From Bernardetia sp. (GTDB lineage Bacteria; Bacteroidota; Bacteroidia; Cytophagales; Bernardetiaceae), in the NCBI GenBank assembly GCA_020630575.1, contig JAHDBD010000020.1, forward strand, positions 26,208 through 90,207: DNA of 64,000 nt, in the 5' to 3' direction. The translations under genes and the position numbers were made by a program. Under the pieces are notes generated by a model that worked only from the letters and a program-made list of their open reading frames with translations, had not been told where the DNA came from and searched no databases. Of the stretch, positions 9,479 through 18,138 are shown one piece after another. Numbering within the stretch: position 1 is the first letter of the stretch; each line of letters begins with the position of its first letter.

Positions 9479-9804
9479 GAACACATAAATGACCAACAGT
9501 CATTTTATTTCCAATCATTTAAAATTTTCCCAAAAAAGACTTCTTTTATTAAAAAAATTGGAACAAAATTATGTTTTCGATAAAAATAAGCGAAACTTTT
9601 AAGTATCTATACAAAAAAGTTGTATTTCTCTGTAACATATCGTTACTTTGTGTCGTTATTAGTATGCAAGCATAACAAATAAACTCTTCTTAGTGTGTGT
9701 AGAAAGTTTGATTGTTTCAGTAACTTAGTTATCCTTAAAAAATACAAATTACTGACTTGCAGTACAATTTTTTATTCCAAACAAAAACCTTTTATTTCAA
9801 TCTT
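9479..9804. other. Intergenic region upstream of the phasin-like gene
   Basis: About 325 AT-rich bases. The only recognisable signal is the promoter-like pair at 9620-9650. No gene seen. Confidence 0.5.
9620..9650 (+). promoter_or_regulatory. Bacteroidota-type promoter candidate for the phasin-like gene
   Basis: TTG at 9620-9622, a 20-base spacer, then TTACTTTG at 9643-9650, one mismatch from the TAnnTTTG -7 box of this phylum. It would give a 5' leader of about 145 bases before the ATG at 9805. Confidence 0.4.
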
Positions 9805-10182
9805 ATGGAAGATTTATTAAAAAAACTCGTTTACACTGGTGTTGGTGTAGTATCAATGACTGCTGAGAAATTACAAGAAGCTGTTGACAAATTAGTTGAC
9901 GAGCGTAAAATGTCTGCAGACGAAGGCAAAAAATTAGTAGATGAATTTTTTGACACTACTGAAGAAAAGAAAAAAGAATTCGAAACTCAACTTTCTTCTA
10001 TCGTAGAGAAAATTGTTCGTTCTTTCAAATTTGCTTCAAACAAAGAAGTATCTGAACTTACTGATCGTATCAAAACATTAGAAGCTCATGCTGGTATTGT
10101 TGGTGAAGTAGAACAAAGCGAGAAAAAAACAGTTAAGAAAGCCCCTGCAAAATCTGCTGCTAAAGTTGTATCTGCAAAGTAA
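9805..10182 (+). CDS. Phasin-family-like small helical protein
   Basis: 125 residues from the ATG at 9805 (MEDLLKKLVYTGVGVVSMTAEKL). A longer frame exists from a TTG at 9757, but the family begins at MEDLLKK. The protein is almost entirely amphipathic helix with many Lys and Glu, followed by a Lys/Ala/Pro tail (KKTVKKAPAKSAAKV). This matches the polyhydroxyalkanoate granule-associated/phasin-like family (COG3937 type), which coats granules or simply binds hydrophobic surfaces. No PHA synthase gene is in the window, so the granule role is inference. A strong terminator follows. Confidence 0.75.
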   Translation: MEDLLKKLVYTGVGVVSMTAEKLQEAVDKLVDERKMSADEGKKLVDEFFDTTEEKKKEFETQLSSIVEKIVRSFKFASNKEVSELTDRIKTLEAHAGIVGEVEQSEKKTVKKAPAKSAAKVVSAK

Positions 10183-10231
10183 TTTACAAACGCATTACTT
10201 TTTTACAATTTAGCAAGTAGCTAAAATATAT

Positions 10232-10305
10232 AAAGCCAAATTTTTATTCTTTTTTCTTATATTCATTTATACAGAAAGTCAAAGAAATAAGAATTTGGCT
10301 TTTTT
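10232..10305 (+). terminator. Terminator of the phasin-like gene
   Basis: Inverted repeat AAAGCCAAATTTTTATTC / AATAAGAATTTGGCTTTTTT, with a long loop and a terminal run of six T. It is the first hairpin after the stop codon. Confidence 0.75.
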
Positions 10306-10403
10306 GATTCAGAATGTGTAATTTTATGTAACGTATCCTTTAGGATACCAAAATGTACTGTACCTTTTATTACAGCGTAACATAATTTTGTTTGTATTTT
10401 ACT

Positions 10404-10432
10404 ATTGTCAGTGGAGACTCCGACAATGGCAG
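10404..10432 (+). repeat. REP-like palindrome family, variant copy
   Basis: TTGTCAGTGGAGACTCCGAC followed by AATGGC. It has the same layout as the GTTGTTGGTGTC family (hairpin, then AATGGCA) but with TTGTC/GACAA arms, so it may be a sister subfamily. Confidence 0.45.
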
Positions 10433-10444
10433 AATTATAAATTG

Positions 10445-10464
10445 AACAGGGTTTTAACCCTGTT
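10445..10464. repeat. Palindrome AACAGGGTT-TT-AACCCTGTT
   Basis: Perfect 9-bp arms around two bases, 60 bases before the next start codon. It may be a repeat or an operator; no second copy was seen in the window. Confidence 0.5.
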
Positions 10465-10524
10465 TTACATACAAACCAATTTATACTACACAGTATTTAT
10501 AGGTGCAAAAAATGTATAAACTAT

Positions 10525-12240
10525 ATGTTTTTTCAGAATACCGTCAAAAATATAAATCGCCTTAGACAATTAATTCAAGTTTTATTGAAGTACGGTTTTG
10601 AAGATATTGTAATGAATACACCTCTTCAAAAACTTATTCCACCAAAAACTACACTTACTTGGACAAACAATGAGGACGGTGAAAGTGAAGCCTTGATGGT
10701 TTTCTCTACTCGTTCGGAACGCCTTCGAATGGTTATTGAAGAACTAGGTCCTACTTTTGTAAAATTAGCACAAGTATTGAGTAACCGTCCAGATTTTATT
10801 CCTGAAGATTTAATTGTTGAGTTTAAGAAATTACAAAATAGTGTTCAATCTTTTGACACTACAATTGCTAAAGAAATTATTTTCATAGAAACAGGACAAA
10901 CGACTGACGAACTGTTCCAATTTTTTGATGAAGTGCCTATTGGTGCAGCTTCCATCGGACAGGTTCATCGTGCTAGATTACATACAGGAGAAGATGTTGT
11001 AATAAAAGTTCAGCGTCCCAATGTTCGTGCAAAAGTAAAAACTGACCTTGCTCTTTTGTTAGAGTTTGTACGACTTACAGAAAGTTTTTTTGTTTCGGCA
11101 GGTATCCTAAATCCATTAGAAATAGTAACTGCTTTTGAGAAAACCATGCAAAAAGAACTAGATTACATGACCGAAGCAAGGCACATGGAACAGTTCAGAA
11201 AAATGTATAAAGAAAAAAGAGACGAGTTTCATATTCCAAAGCCTTATTTAGATATTTCTACCTCAAAAGTATTAGTAATTGAATATGTAAGTGGTTGCAA
11301 AATTACAGATGTAGCACAACTTGAAGCGTGGGGACTTGACCCAAGACGTATTGCTGAGAGAGGAATGGATATTTATCTAACACAAATCTTTGAATACGGA
11401 CTTTTTCATGCAGATCCACACCCTGGTAATATATTGATAAAACCCAATGGTCAGATAGTTTTATTAGATTTTGGGATGGTAGGAAAACTCATGACACATC
11501 AAAAATTTGCTTTTGCAGGTGTATTTATTAATCTAGCCAAACAAGATGCTCGGGGAATGGCTTCCAACCTTCGAAAACTTGCCATTGATAGTGAGATAGA
11601 AGACATGCGAAGTTTTGAATATGATTTACACGAATTGATAGAAGAGTTTGTCGTCTTAGATGCTGCTGGCGATATGGGAATGGCAGATTTGACAGAAAGA
11701 TTACAAAAAATCATTTATAATTATAAATTAGAAATGCCAGGAGTGGTATTTTTAATTTTACGTGCTTTGGTTATTTTAGAAGGAATTGGAAATACGCTAC
11801 ATCCAGATTTTCAGAGTTTGGAATATATTCGTCCTTATGGCGTAAAGATTTTGGCAGAAGAATATTCAGTTTCTAATGTAAATTCAGAGCTTTCTTATAC
11901 ACTAACCGAATTTGGAGGACTTTTATACAATTTTCCTTCTGAGCTTCGCTATATTCTCAAAAAACTACGAAAAGGAGAATTTAATTTTGATATAAAAATC
12001 CAAGCTGACGAGCCTATTCTTAGAAAAGCTGAATCAATTTCTAATCGTTTTACCTTTACCATGCTCATTTGTGCTTTAGTTCTTTCGGCTACAATTGCTC
12101 TAAATGCAAACTTTCCAGATTACCTCAAAACAGATGGAGGAATTCCTTATCTAAGTCTTTTGGGATATGGATTAGCTATTTATTTAGCTGTGCTTTTATT
12201 CTTATTGATTGTTCGAAGTAATATTGGAGGAAATAAGTAA
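10525..12240 (+). CDS. ABC1/AarF/UbiB-family atypical kinase-like protein
   Basis: 571 residues. UbiB/ADCK proteins are membrane-bound ATPases or kinase-like proteins that support quinone lipid biosynthesis. Seen here: the KxGQ-like N-terminal motif in the form TFVKLAQVLSNRPDFIP (near 77-90), alanine-rich nucleotide loop AASIGQVHRA (141-150), ion-pair lysine in VVIKVQRP, catalytic loop HADPHPGNI (295-303), and LLDFGMVG (metal aspartate 315). Two hydrophobic helices at the C-terminus (about 515-535 and 545-565) anchor it in the membrane. The Gln of KxGQ reads as Ala-Gln here (KLAQ). It converges, with only 21 bases between, on the minus-strand cNMP gene. Confidence 0.9.
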   Translation: MFFQNTVKNINRLRQLIQVLLKYGFEDIVMNTPLQKLIPPKTTLTWTNNEDGESEALMVFSTRSERLRMVIEELGPTFVKLAQVLSNRPDFIPEDLIVEFKKLQNSVQSFDTTIAKEIIFIETGQTTDELFQFFDEVPIGAASIGQVHRARLHTGEDVVIKVQRPNVRAKVKTDLALLLEFVRLTESFFVSAGILNPLEIVTAFEKTMQKELDYMTEARHMEQFRKMYKEKRDEFHIPKPYLDISTSKVLVIEYVSGCKITDVAQLEAWGLDPRRIAERGMDIYLTQIFEYGLFHADPHPGNILIKPNGQIVLLDFGMVGKLMTHQKFAFAGVFINLAKQDARGMASNLRKLAIDSEIEDMRSFEYDLHELIEEFVVLDAAGDMGMADLTERLQKIIYNYKLEMPGVVFLILRALVILEGIGNTLHPDFQSLEYIRPYGVKILAEEYSVSNVNSELSYTLTEFGGLLYNFPSELRYILKKLRKGEFNFDIKIQADEPILRKAESISNRFTFTMLICALVLSATIALNANFPDYLKTDGGIPYLSLLGYGLAIYLAVLLFLLIVRSNIGGNK

Positions 12241-12261
12241 AGAATAAGAATTGTTGAGCAA

Positions 12262-13665
12262 TTAAATAATCGTCATTTTCTTATCAATTTCTAAAGCCAT
12301 TGCTTCTTGTTGTAATTCTACTTTTAGCATTTTTATATAATCTACTACTTCATCAAGGTATTTATTCATGTCTTTTTGGGTAACGTAGGTATGAACTACA
12401 TATACTTTTTCATCTACCAAACCTGCTTTTTCGCTATTCCAAACACCTTTTGCTTCTTTGCTTGTTGCTCCTCCAAAACGTTCTGCCAAAAATTTGAGTG
12501 TTTGTTCGACATACTTAGTTGTATCAATTGGTTTATCAACTGAAATAGTGGAAGGAATAAAAACGCCAATTTGATGTGTTCGTTCCAAACGGTCTATAAT
12601 CGCACCTAACATTTCTTCTATTGGACGAGGAATTTTGTAGTTTGCATCTTCCGAATCTACAAGTAAAGGCAAATTTGGAATATAAGGAACATCAAAATCT
12701 GAACCTGCTTTAATTTTTGTTTTCTCGTGTTCTGGACTACAACGATTGATAATAGTAAAAATGGTAGCTTCATCACTTCGCACATGGTCACGAATTTGTT
12801 TTTGTAATTTTGGAACCACATGCATCGCTTCCTCCAAAGGTGGTGAAACAATAATAATCTGATTGACAAACTCCAGTAGCATTGCCAAATTCTCATCAAT
12901 GTACGTTTGATTTTTTAGTGTGATGATGATGTTTTCATAATCTGACATCATCGAATCTAAAAATAAAGTTAGACGAGCAGAAAGTGGTAAATCGGTATTT
13001 TCATCTTGAGAAAGCAAAATATCATAGCCTGCATTATGGTTATAAATCTTTGCTCTTTTACGAATATTCAAATCCGAAATCAAATTCTGAGGTGTTGGGT
13101 ACTCTGTATAAACAGTTGTTTGTTTGGTCTGTGCGTGTAAAATACGAGCCAAAGAGTTTCCAATATTTGTTCCTCCTGCGTTTGGCGTAAGACTAAAAAC
13201 CAAAATCAAACGAGCCTTTTTTGATGCTCTTGTTTGTCTTCGATTTGATTCTACCAAATATTTCCCTAACATTTTACAAAGACCAATTCCGATTTGAGGA
13301 TAATCGTACATCATCTGTATAAAATCATCTCGCTGAATAACCAACACATCAACATCGCTCAATGCCGAAACGGTAGCTGAACGAGGTTGATTTTCTAATA
13401 TTCCTACTTCTCCAAAGGTATTTCCTGCCATTAGATAAGCAAAAATCTGTTCTTTTCCACTAGCAATAATTTTCTTTACTGCCACAATTCCGTTGATAAT
13501 CAAATACAAACTATCACTTGCCTTTCCTTGCCAAACAACCGTTTCATCAGGAAAAAACTGACGCATTTTTGCCTTTGCAGCTATTTTTTCTAGTGCTTCT
13601 TGAGGAAGTGAAGTAAAAAGAGGAGATTGTTTGAGCGATTCTACTTTATTAATTCTATCTATCAC
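12262..13665 (-). CDS. Cyclic nucleotide-binding domain fused to a ParA/MinD-like domain
   Basis: 467 residues. Residues 15-130 are a CRP-type cNMP-binding domain with a readable phosphate-binding cassette (FGEVGILENQPRSATV, 84-99). From about 152 the chain looks like a ParA/MinD fold: a first strand RLILVFSLT, a loop PNAGGTNIGNSLARIL where KGGxGKT would be, then VYTEYPTPQNLISDL like the DxDPQxNLS motif of ParA. The Walker-A lysines are missing, so ATP binding is doubtful. There is no helix-turn-helix domain, so it is not a CRP transcription factor. It could be a cNMP-gated positioning or scaffold protein; that is inference. A similar cNMP domain in a different fusion cannot be excluded. Confidence 0.8.
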   Translation of the reverse strand: MIDRINKVESLKQSPLFTSLPQEALEKIAAKAKMRQFFPDETVVWQGKASDSLYLIINGIVAVKKIIASGKEQIFAYLMAGNTFGEVGILENQPRSATVSALSDVDVLVIQRDDFIQMMYDYPQIGIGLCKMLGKYLVESNRRQTRASKKARLILVFSLTPNAGGTNIGNSLARILHAQTKQTTVYTEYPTPQNLISDLNIRKRAKIYNHNAGYDILLSQDENTDLPLSARLTLFLDSMMSDYENIIITLKNQTYIDENLAMLLEFVNQIIIVSPPLEEAMHVVPKLQKQIRDHVRSDEATIFTIINRCSPEHEKTKIKAGSDFDVPYIPNLPLLVDSEDANYKIPRPIEEMLGAIIDRLERTHQIGVFIPSTISVDKPIDTTKYVEQTLKFLAERFGGATSKEAKGVWNSEKAGLVDEKVYVVHTYVTQKDMNKYLDEVVDYIKMLKVELQQEAMALEIDKKMTII

Positions 13666-13799
13666 AGGAATATTTTTTTAAAAACGTTTGGGTAGGAATA
13701 CAAATATTAGAATGAATTTTAAAGTTACTATTTTTCTTAGTAAAATGGTAGAATTATTTTTTATGTTTGTATTTTAAGCAAAATTGAAACGACTAATCT

Positions 13800-13813
13800 A
13801 AGCGTCTTCGCTT
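13800..13813. repeat. Short hairpin AAGCG-TCTT-CGCTT
   Basis: A 5-bp stem within AAGCGTCTTCGCTTGAA, just upstream of the NIF3 gene. The same core (CAAGCGTC/GACGCTTG) forms the centre of the 40-bp palindrome downstream of that gene. Confidence 0.45.
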
Positions 13814-13837
13814 GAATTTTAATATAAAAATAAAAAA

Positions 13838-14662
13838 ATGACTTATACTTTTTCTCAAATTACATCTTACTTAGAATCTATTGCTCCACTCAATTTCCAA
13901 GAATCTTATGATAATTCTGGACTTTTGGTGGGAAATCCAAATACAGAAATTAAAGGAATTTTGGTGTCTTTAGATACTATAGAATCCGTTATTGAAGAAG
14001 CAAAAGCAAAAAACTTCAATCTAATTGTAGCACATCATCCTATTATTTTTAGAGGTCTAAAAAGCCTTACAGGAAAAAATTATATTGAAAGAACGGTTAT
14101 AAAAGCCATTCAAGAAGGCATCGGAATTTATGCCATTCATACCAATTTGGATAATATTCAAAATGGAGTAAACGCCAAAATAGCCGAAAAAATAGGACTT
14201 ATAAATACACAAATTTTATCTCCAAAACCTAATATTTTTCATAAAGGAAATAATGAAACTCAAAACGTAGGCTCTGGAATGATTGGGGAATTATCAGAAG
14301 CCATTTCTGTCACTGCTTTTCTAGCAAATCTCAAATCAAAAATGAATTTGCCTTTGATAAAACATACTAGCTTAAAGAATTTCAGGGATAGAAAAATAAA
14401 GAAAATTGCTATCTGTGGTGGTGCAGGAAGTTTTCTTTTAAAAGAAGCTCTCAAAAAAGAAGCTGATTTTTTTATTACAGGAGATTACAAATACCACGAA
14501 TTTTTTGATGCAGAAGATAAAATTGTAATTTGTGATATTGGACACTATGAAAGTGAAGTTTTTACGAAAGATTTATTAGTTGATTTTCTTCAAGAAAAAT
14601 TTTCAGATATAAAAATTATAGCTTGTGAAACGAATACAAATCCAGTAGAATATTATTTTTAA
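13838..14662 (+). CDS. NIF3-family dinuclear metal-centre protein (YbgI-like)
   Basis: 274 residues. NIF3/YbgI proteins are hexameric, with a two-metal site; the annotation 'GTP cyclohydrolase I type 2' is common but the true reaction is uncertain. Visible signatures: NSGLLVGNPNTEIKGILVSLD, the metal histidines in VAHHPIIFRGLK, HTNLDNIQNGVN, GGAGSFLLKEAL, TGDYKYHEFFDAED, and the terminal IGHYESEVF. The length is close to the short E. coli-type form; many relatives in this phylum carry a ~100-residue insert that is absent here. Flanked by related palindromes on both sides. Confidence 0.9.
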   Translation: MTYTFSQITSYLESIAPLNFQESYDNSGLLVGNPNTEIKGILVSLDTIESVIEEAKAKNFNLIVAHHPIIFRGLKSLTGKNYIERTVIKAIQEGIGIYAIHTNLDNIQNGVNAKIAEKIGLINTQILSPKPNIFHKGNNETQNVGSGMIGELSEAISVTAFLANLKSKMNLPLIKHTSLKNFRDRKIKKIAICGGAGSFLLKEALKKEADFFITGDYKYHEFFDAEDKIVICDIGHYESEVFTKDLLVDFLQEKFSDIKIIACETNTNPVEYYF

Positions 14663-14694
14663 GAAATTATTAGGGAAAAATTTGTAATTTTGAT

Positions 14695-14734
14695 ACACAA
14701 CTCGTTCAAGCGTCGACGCTTGAACGAGTTGTGT
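14695..14734. repeat. Perfect 40-bp palindrome
   Basis: Each arm is ACACAACTCGTTCAAGCGTC followed directly by its exact complement, with no loop. It begins 33 bases after the NIF3 stop codon. It could be a terminator without a T run, a cruciform site or a repeat. Confidence 0.85.
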
Positions 14735-14809
14735 GTAAAATCCTCTACAATTATTTTAAGTTCGGAATTCATTTAAAAATAAAGGTTATTTTATTAGTTT
14801 TTATCCAAC

Positions 14810-14850
14810 AAAAAAGTCTATCAAAAAATTATAATTTGATAGACTTTTTT
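14810..14850. terminator. Bidirectional intrinsic terminator
   Basis: AAAAAAGTCTATCAAA / TTTGATAGACTTTTTT with a 9-base loop, A run on one side and T run on the other. It lies between the convergent NIF3 and bifunctional-nuclease-family genes and can serve both. Confidence 0.85.
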
Positions 14851-14869
14851 AAAATTCTTTTTGGAAAAA

Positions 14870-15478
14870 TTAATTTCGCTTATTCATTTCATCTCTAATT
14901 TTGGCAGCTTTTTCATAATCTTCATCTGCCACAGCTTTTTCCATTTCAGCTTCTAGTTCTGTTACAGACATAGCTTCTAAAGAAACAGCTTTTTTCTTTG
15001 TTTTCTTTTTCTTGGGTTCTTTTGCACTTTCTTCTTGTTCTAATGCTTCTCCTTCTTCCGAATTTGTAGTGGTGATTCCTGCTTCACGCATAATAGTATC
15101 GGTTGTAAAGATAGGTGCATCAAAACGCAAACCGATTGCAATGGCATCAGAAGGGCGTGCATCTACAATTACTTTTTTGCCTTCACGCTCATCCACATAA
15201 ATCATTTCTGCATAAAAAATACCTTCACGAAGGTCAGAAATTACGATTTCATTGAGTTTAAATTGAAATTGAGTTGCTAAAGATTTGAATAAATCGTGCG
15301 TCATGGGACGGGTAGAAGTAACTTTTTCTATTTCTATGGCAATTGCCTGTGCTTCAAATCTACCTATAATAATAGGTAAACGGCGATTACCTTCTTCTTC
15401 TTCCAAAATTAAGGCAAAAGAATCGGATTGAGATTGACTAGAGGAAAGTCCTAATATTTGTAAGCGAATTTTGTTCAC
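14870..15478 (-). CDS. Bifunctional nuclease family protein (DUF151) with C-terminal UvrB/C motif
   Basis: 202 residues. The N-terminal ~135 residues are the BFN domain: LGLSSSQSQSDSFALILEEEEGNRRLPIIIGRFEAQAIAIE in pieces, TRPMTHDLFKSL, VDARPSDAIAIGLRFDAPIF. A highly charged linker rich in Lys (EPKKKKTKKK) follows, then a UvrB/UvrC-type helical hairpin (LEAEMEKAVADEDYEKAAKIRDEM). Members are reported to have nuclease activity in plants and are widespread in Bacteroidota and Chlorobi, where their role is not established. Its start is divergent from purC across 390 bases. Confidence 0.88.
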   Translation of the reverse strand: MNKIRLQILGLSSSQSQSDSFALILEEEEGNRRLPIIIGRFEAQAIAIEIEKVTSTRPMTHDLFKSLATQFQFKLNEIVISDLREGIFYAEMIYVDEREGKKVIVDARPSDAIAIGLRFDAPIFTTDTIMREAGITTTNSEEGEALEQEESAKEPKKKKTKKKAVSLEAMSVTELEAEMEKAVADEDYEKAAKIRDEMNKRN

Positions 15479-15871
15479 AAGTTCGAGGTGTAGAAGTGAT
15501 ATAAAAAATTATCTTTATGAAAATACGATTTGTCTATCTTTATTGTATCTAAAATATGGCTATTTATGCCTAAAAATCACGTGCAAAACTACAAAAAAAT
15601 GTTTTGAAAGCCTAAAGTTTTTAAAACTCAAAAATAGGAGTTTGTTAGTAAATTTCATTTTACTACCTAATTTTCTTTCAAAATTTATTATATTTCTAAG
15701 AAACTTCTATATAAACTTGAAAGTCTTTATAAAGTTTGATGTATTTTTGTGAAAAACAAAGATTTTAAAATTCAAATAGAATAATTTAATTGAATAAACA
15801 AAATCACTCTTTTTAGAAACAACTTGATTTATCAATTTAGATAAGTTAGAACAAAACTTTAAGATACCTAT
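15479..15871. other. Intergenic region upstream of purC
   Basis: About 390 very AT-rich bases between divergent genes. A 93-residue frame at 15471-15752 has a biased, non-protein-like composition and was not accepted. I see no repeat or RNA here. Confidence 0.5.
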
Positions 15872-16876
15872 ATGACTTCTAAATCTTCTTTAAAAGATTC
15901 TACATTAGATTCAGATTCTAAAATGAAATTTAAAAACCAAACTGATTTTTATCAAGGAAAAGTAAGAGATGTATATTCTTTTCCAAATTTTGTAGCAATG
16001 GTTGCCTCTGATCGTATTTCTGCGTTTGATGTAGTTTTGCCAAAACCAATTCCTTATAAAGGTCAAGTTTTGAATCAACTGGCAGCCTACTTTCTTGAAA
16101 ATGCAAAAGATATTGTTCCAAACTGGTTCGAAACAAGTCCACATCCACAAGTCAGTATTGGAAAAAAAGCTAAAACACTACCTGTCGAAATGGTGATTCG
16201 TGGTTATTTGGCTGGACATGCTTGGAGAACTTACAAAGAAGGAAAAAGAATTCTTTGTGGTGTAGAATTACCCGAAGGAATGAAAGAAAATGATAAATTT
16301 CCAACTCCTATCATTACACCTTCTACAAAAGCTGAAAATGGAGCGCACGATGAAGATATTTCAGAAGCAGAAATTTTGAAACAGGGCTTAGTTACAGAAG
16401 CACAATGGAAGAAAATGGTAGAATATACACATTCCCTTTTTAGAAGGGGAACTGCACTTGCAGCCGAACGTGGTCTTATTTTGGTAGATACAAAATATGA
16501 ATTTGGTGTCTATGTTGATGAAACTGAAAATAATGAAGACAGAGTAATTTTAATAGATGAAATTCATACGCCTGATTCTTCCCGTTATTTTTATTCAAAA
16601 GAATATCACGAAAAACAGGAAAAAGGAGAACGTCAGAATCAACTTTCTAAAGAATTTGTAAGAGAGTGGCTCATGGAAAATGGTTTTCAGGGAAAAGAAG
16701 GACAAAAAATTCCTGAAATGACTCCAGAGGTTACTGAAAGAATTTCTCAACGCTATTGTCATCTTTATTTTTTACTGACAGGAAAAGAATTAGACAAAAA
16801 TCCTGATTTAATGAATGAAAAAAGCATTGAACAGGCAATTGTCAGTTATCAATCTTCTTTAGTTGGTGGTAATTAG
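15872..16876 (+). CDS. purC: Phosphoribosylaminoimidazole-succinocarboxamide synthase (SAICAR synthetase)
   Basis: 334 residues. It joins CAIR and aspartate using ATP in purine biosynthesis. Visible family motifs: YQGKVRDVYSF, ASDRISAFDVVLPKPIPYKGQVLNQ, MVIRGYLAGHAW, FPTPIITPSTKAE, LILVDTKYEFG, IDEIHTPDSSRYF. The length is near the longer yeast Ade1-type class. The ATG at 15872 gives a 17-residue Ser/Asp-rich extension; the ATG at 15923 (MKFKNQTDFYQGKVRD) is an equally good start. No other pur gene is adjacent. Confidence 0.96.
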   Translation: MTSKSSLKDSTLDSDSKMKFKNQTDFYQGKVRDVYSFPNFVAMVASDRISAFDVVLPKPIPYKGQVLNQLAAYFLENAKDIVPNWFETSPHPQVSIGKKAKTLPVEMVIRGYLAGHAWRTYKEGKRILCGVELPEGMKENDKFPTPIITPSTKAENGAHDEDISEAEILKQGLVTEAQWKKMVEYTHSLFRRGTALAAERGLILVDTKYEFGVYVDETENNEDRVILIDEIHTPDSSRYFYSKEYHEKQEKGERQNQLSKEFVREWLMENGFQGKEGQKIPEMTPEVTERISQRYCHLYFLLTGKELDKNPDLMNEKSIEQAIVSYQSSLVGGN

Positions 16877-16909
16877 TAAACAGTAACTAGTCAGTTTCAT
16901 TTTCATATA

Positions 16910-16964
16910 GAAATTGTTTGAGAATAAAGAAATAAGTTTCATTTTTTCATTCTTAAACAGTTTC
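16910..16964 (+). terminator. Possible purC terminator
   Basis: Inverted repeat GAAATTGTTTGAGAAT / ATTCTTAAACAGTTTC, imperfect at two positions, with a 23-base loop. No strong T run follows, so terminator function is uncertain. Confidence 0.35.
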
Positions 16965-17026
16965 ATAAGTTATTTTAATCAATGAGATTTTCGTATTTTT
17001 TAGTTTTTAACTCATAATTTTTTATA

Positions 17027-18100
17027 ATGAAAAGAATACTATTTCCTCTTTTAGCTTTATTGATTGTATCAGGTGTGTATGCCTACATGCGAACGGATAT
17101 TTATAAATTTTCAGAGAAAGATTTGAAAGTCATCCATGATACTGACCGAATTGCTGTTCAATTTGTGGCAGAAAAAAGAGTAAAAAATAATGCTTTTATA
17201 GAAAAATTTAAAAATTATTTAGATGAAAATGGAAAAGCAAGCATTGGTATAAATACGTTGCAACGAATCAAACAAGTACAGACACTTTCTTCTGACCTAT
17301 TGCAACAAAGTAATGAAATACGAGCGCAATGGCTTCAAAACCCTGATGAAAAACCAACAGATTTGTTACTTAAATTTGCAGAAGCACAAAAAGAATATAT
17401 TTCTAAATTAAGGAGCTTTACAGAAATTTCTATCTCTAATTCTGAAATTTTGAATCCTCTTTTTACTGACCCTACAAAAACTTCTTCTTCTATTTCTGAT
17501 GATGAATCAGAAAATGAGTCAGAACAAGTAAGAAAAAATGCTTTCGAAGTAGAAGAATTTGCAGCTTATTTTGATAATCTTCCTGTTGCTGTTCGTTTGT
17601 ATACGCTTACTTCCATTGATGCAGCAATTGCCAACCGAGAAGCAGAAGCAATTTATTATATTAGTCAGAAAATAGAATATCCTGTTTTTGAGATAAATAA
17701 CTTAATAAGTATTGTTACACCAAGTGAAATTGTGCTTTCAGAAGGAAATATGTATCAAGCAAAAATGAAAGTAGTGGGTGTTTCTTCATTTAACAAACCT
17801 CAATTAGAAGTAGAAAATGAAAATATGTATCAAGACCTCAAAACACAGGAAAAAAATGGAATCATAAATATTTCTTTTGTTGCACAAGCAGATGATTATG
17901 ATGAGCGTGGACTTGCTTTCAAAACATGGACTGCTAAAGTTAAAATTCAGCTTCCAAACGGTAAAGATTCTACATTCGTTTTGCAAGAAAACTATATTGT
18001 TCGTAAAAATAGAAATGGGCTGTCTAGTTCGCCAACTCCTACTGAAATAAATCCAAATGAAACAAATATTATTTATGATGAACCGAGTAATATTGAGTAG
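17027..18100 (+). CDS. GldM-like periplasmic protein (short, divergent)
   Basis: 357 residues: one N-terminal membrane helix (about 3-20), a helical periplasmic part to about 150, then PVAVRLYTLTSIDAAIANREAEAIYYISQKI (start near residue 185) and an Ig-like domain beginning VTPSEIVLSEGNMYQAKMKVVG (around 225). The pairing of a 'DxxxxEAExxxxIxxxI' helix with a following 'P.E.vLs.G..Y.A.' beta domain is the GldM order, where GldM links the gliding/T9SS motor to the outer-membrane ring. GldM proper is about 510-520 residues with more beta domains, so this is a shortened paralogue at best. It is not next to gldK/L/N. Distant homology only; confidence in the family is moderate. Confidence 0.65.
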   Translation: MKRILFPLLALLIVSGVYAYMRTDIYKFSEKDLKVIHDTDRIAVQFVAEKRVKNNAFIEKFKNYLDENGKASIGINTLQRIKQVQTLSSDLLQQSNEIRAQWLQNPDEKPTDLLLKFAEAQKEYISKLRSFTEISISNSEILNPLFTDPTKTSSSISDDESENESEQVRKNAFEVEEFAAYFDNLPVAVRLYTLTSIDAAIANREAEAIYYISQKIEYPVFEINNLISIVTPSEIVLSEGNMYQAKMKVVGVSSFNKPQLEVENENMYQDLKTQEKNGIINISFVAQADDYDERGLAFKTWTAKVKIQLPNGKDSTFVLQENYIVRKNRNGLSSSPTPTEINPNETNIIYDEPSNIE

Positions 18101-18138
18101 AAATTTATTTTAAAAGATTTGTATAACAAATCCCAAAA

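Larger units (their letters stand above)
10183..10524. other. Intergenic region with terminator and palindromes
   Basis: About 340 bases containing the phasin-gene terminator (10232-10305), a variant REP-like hairpin (10404-10432) and the AACAGGGTT palindrome (10445-10464). No gene seen. Confidence 0.6.

Noticed and set aside
9757..9804. TTG start extending the phasin-like protein by 16 residues
   Set aside because: The family begins at MEDLLKK and the extension (QYNFLFQTKTFYFN) has no sense in a cytoplasmic helical protein.
15471..15752. 93-residue frame on the plus strand upstream of purC
   Set aside because: Low-complexity AT-driven composition, no family wording, overlaps the start of the minus-strand gene; no ribosome-binding signal.
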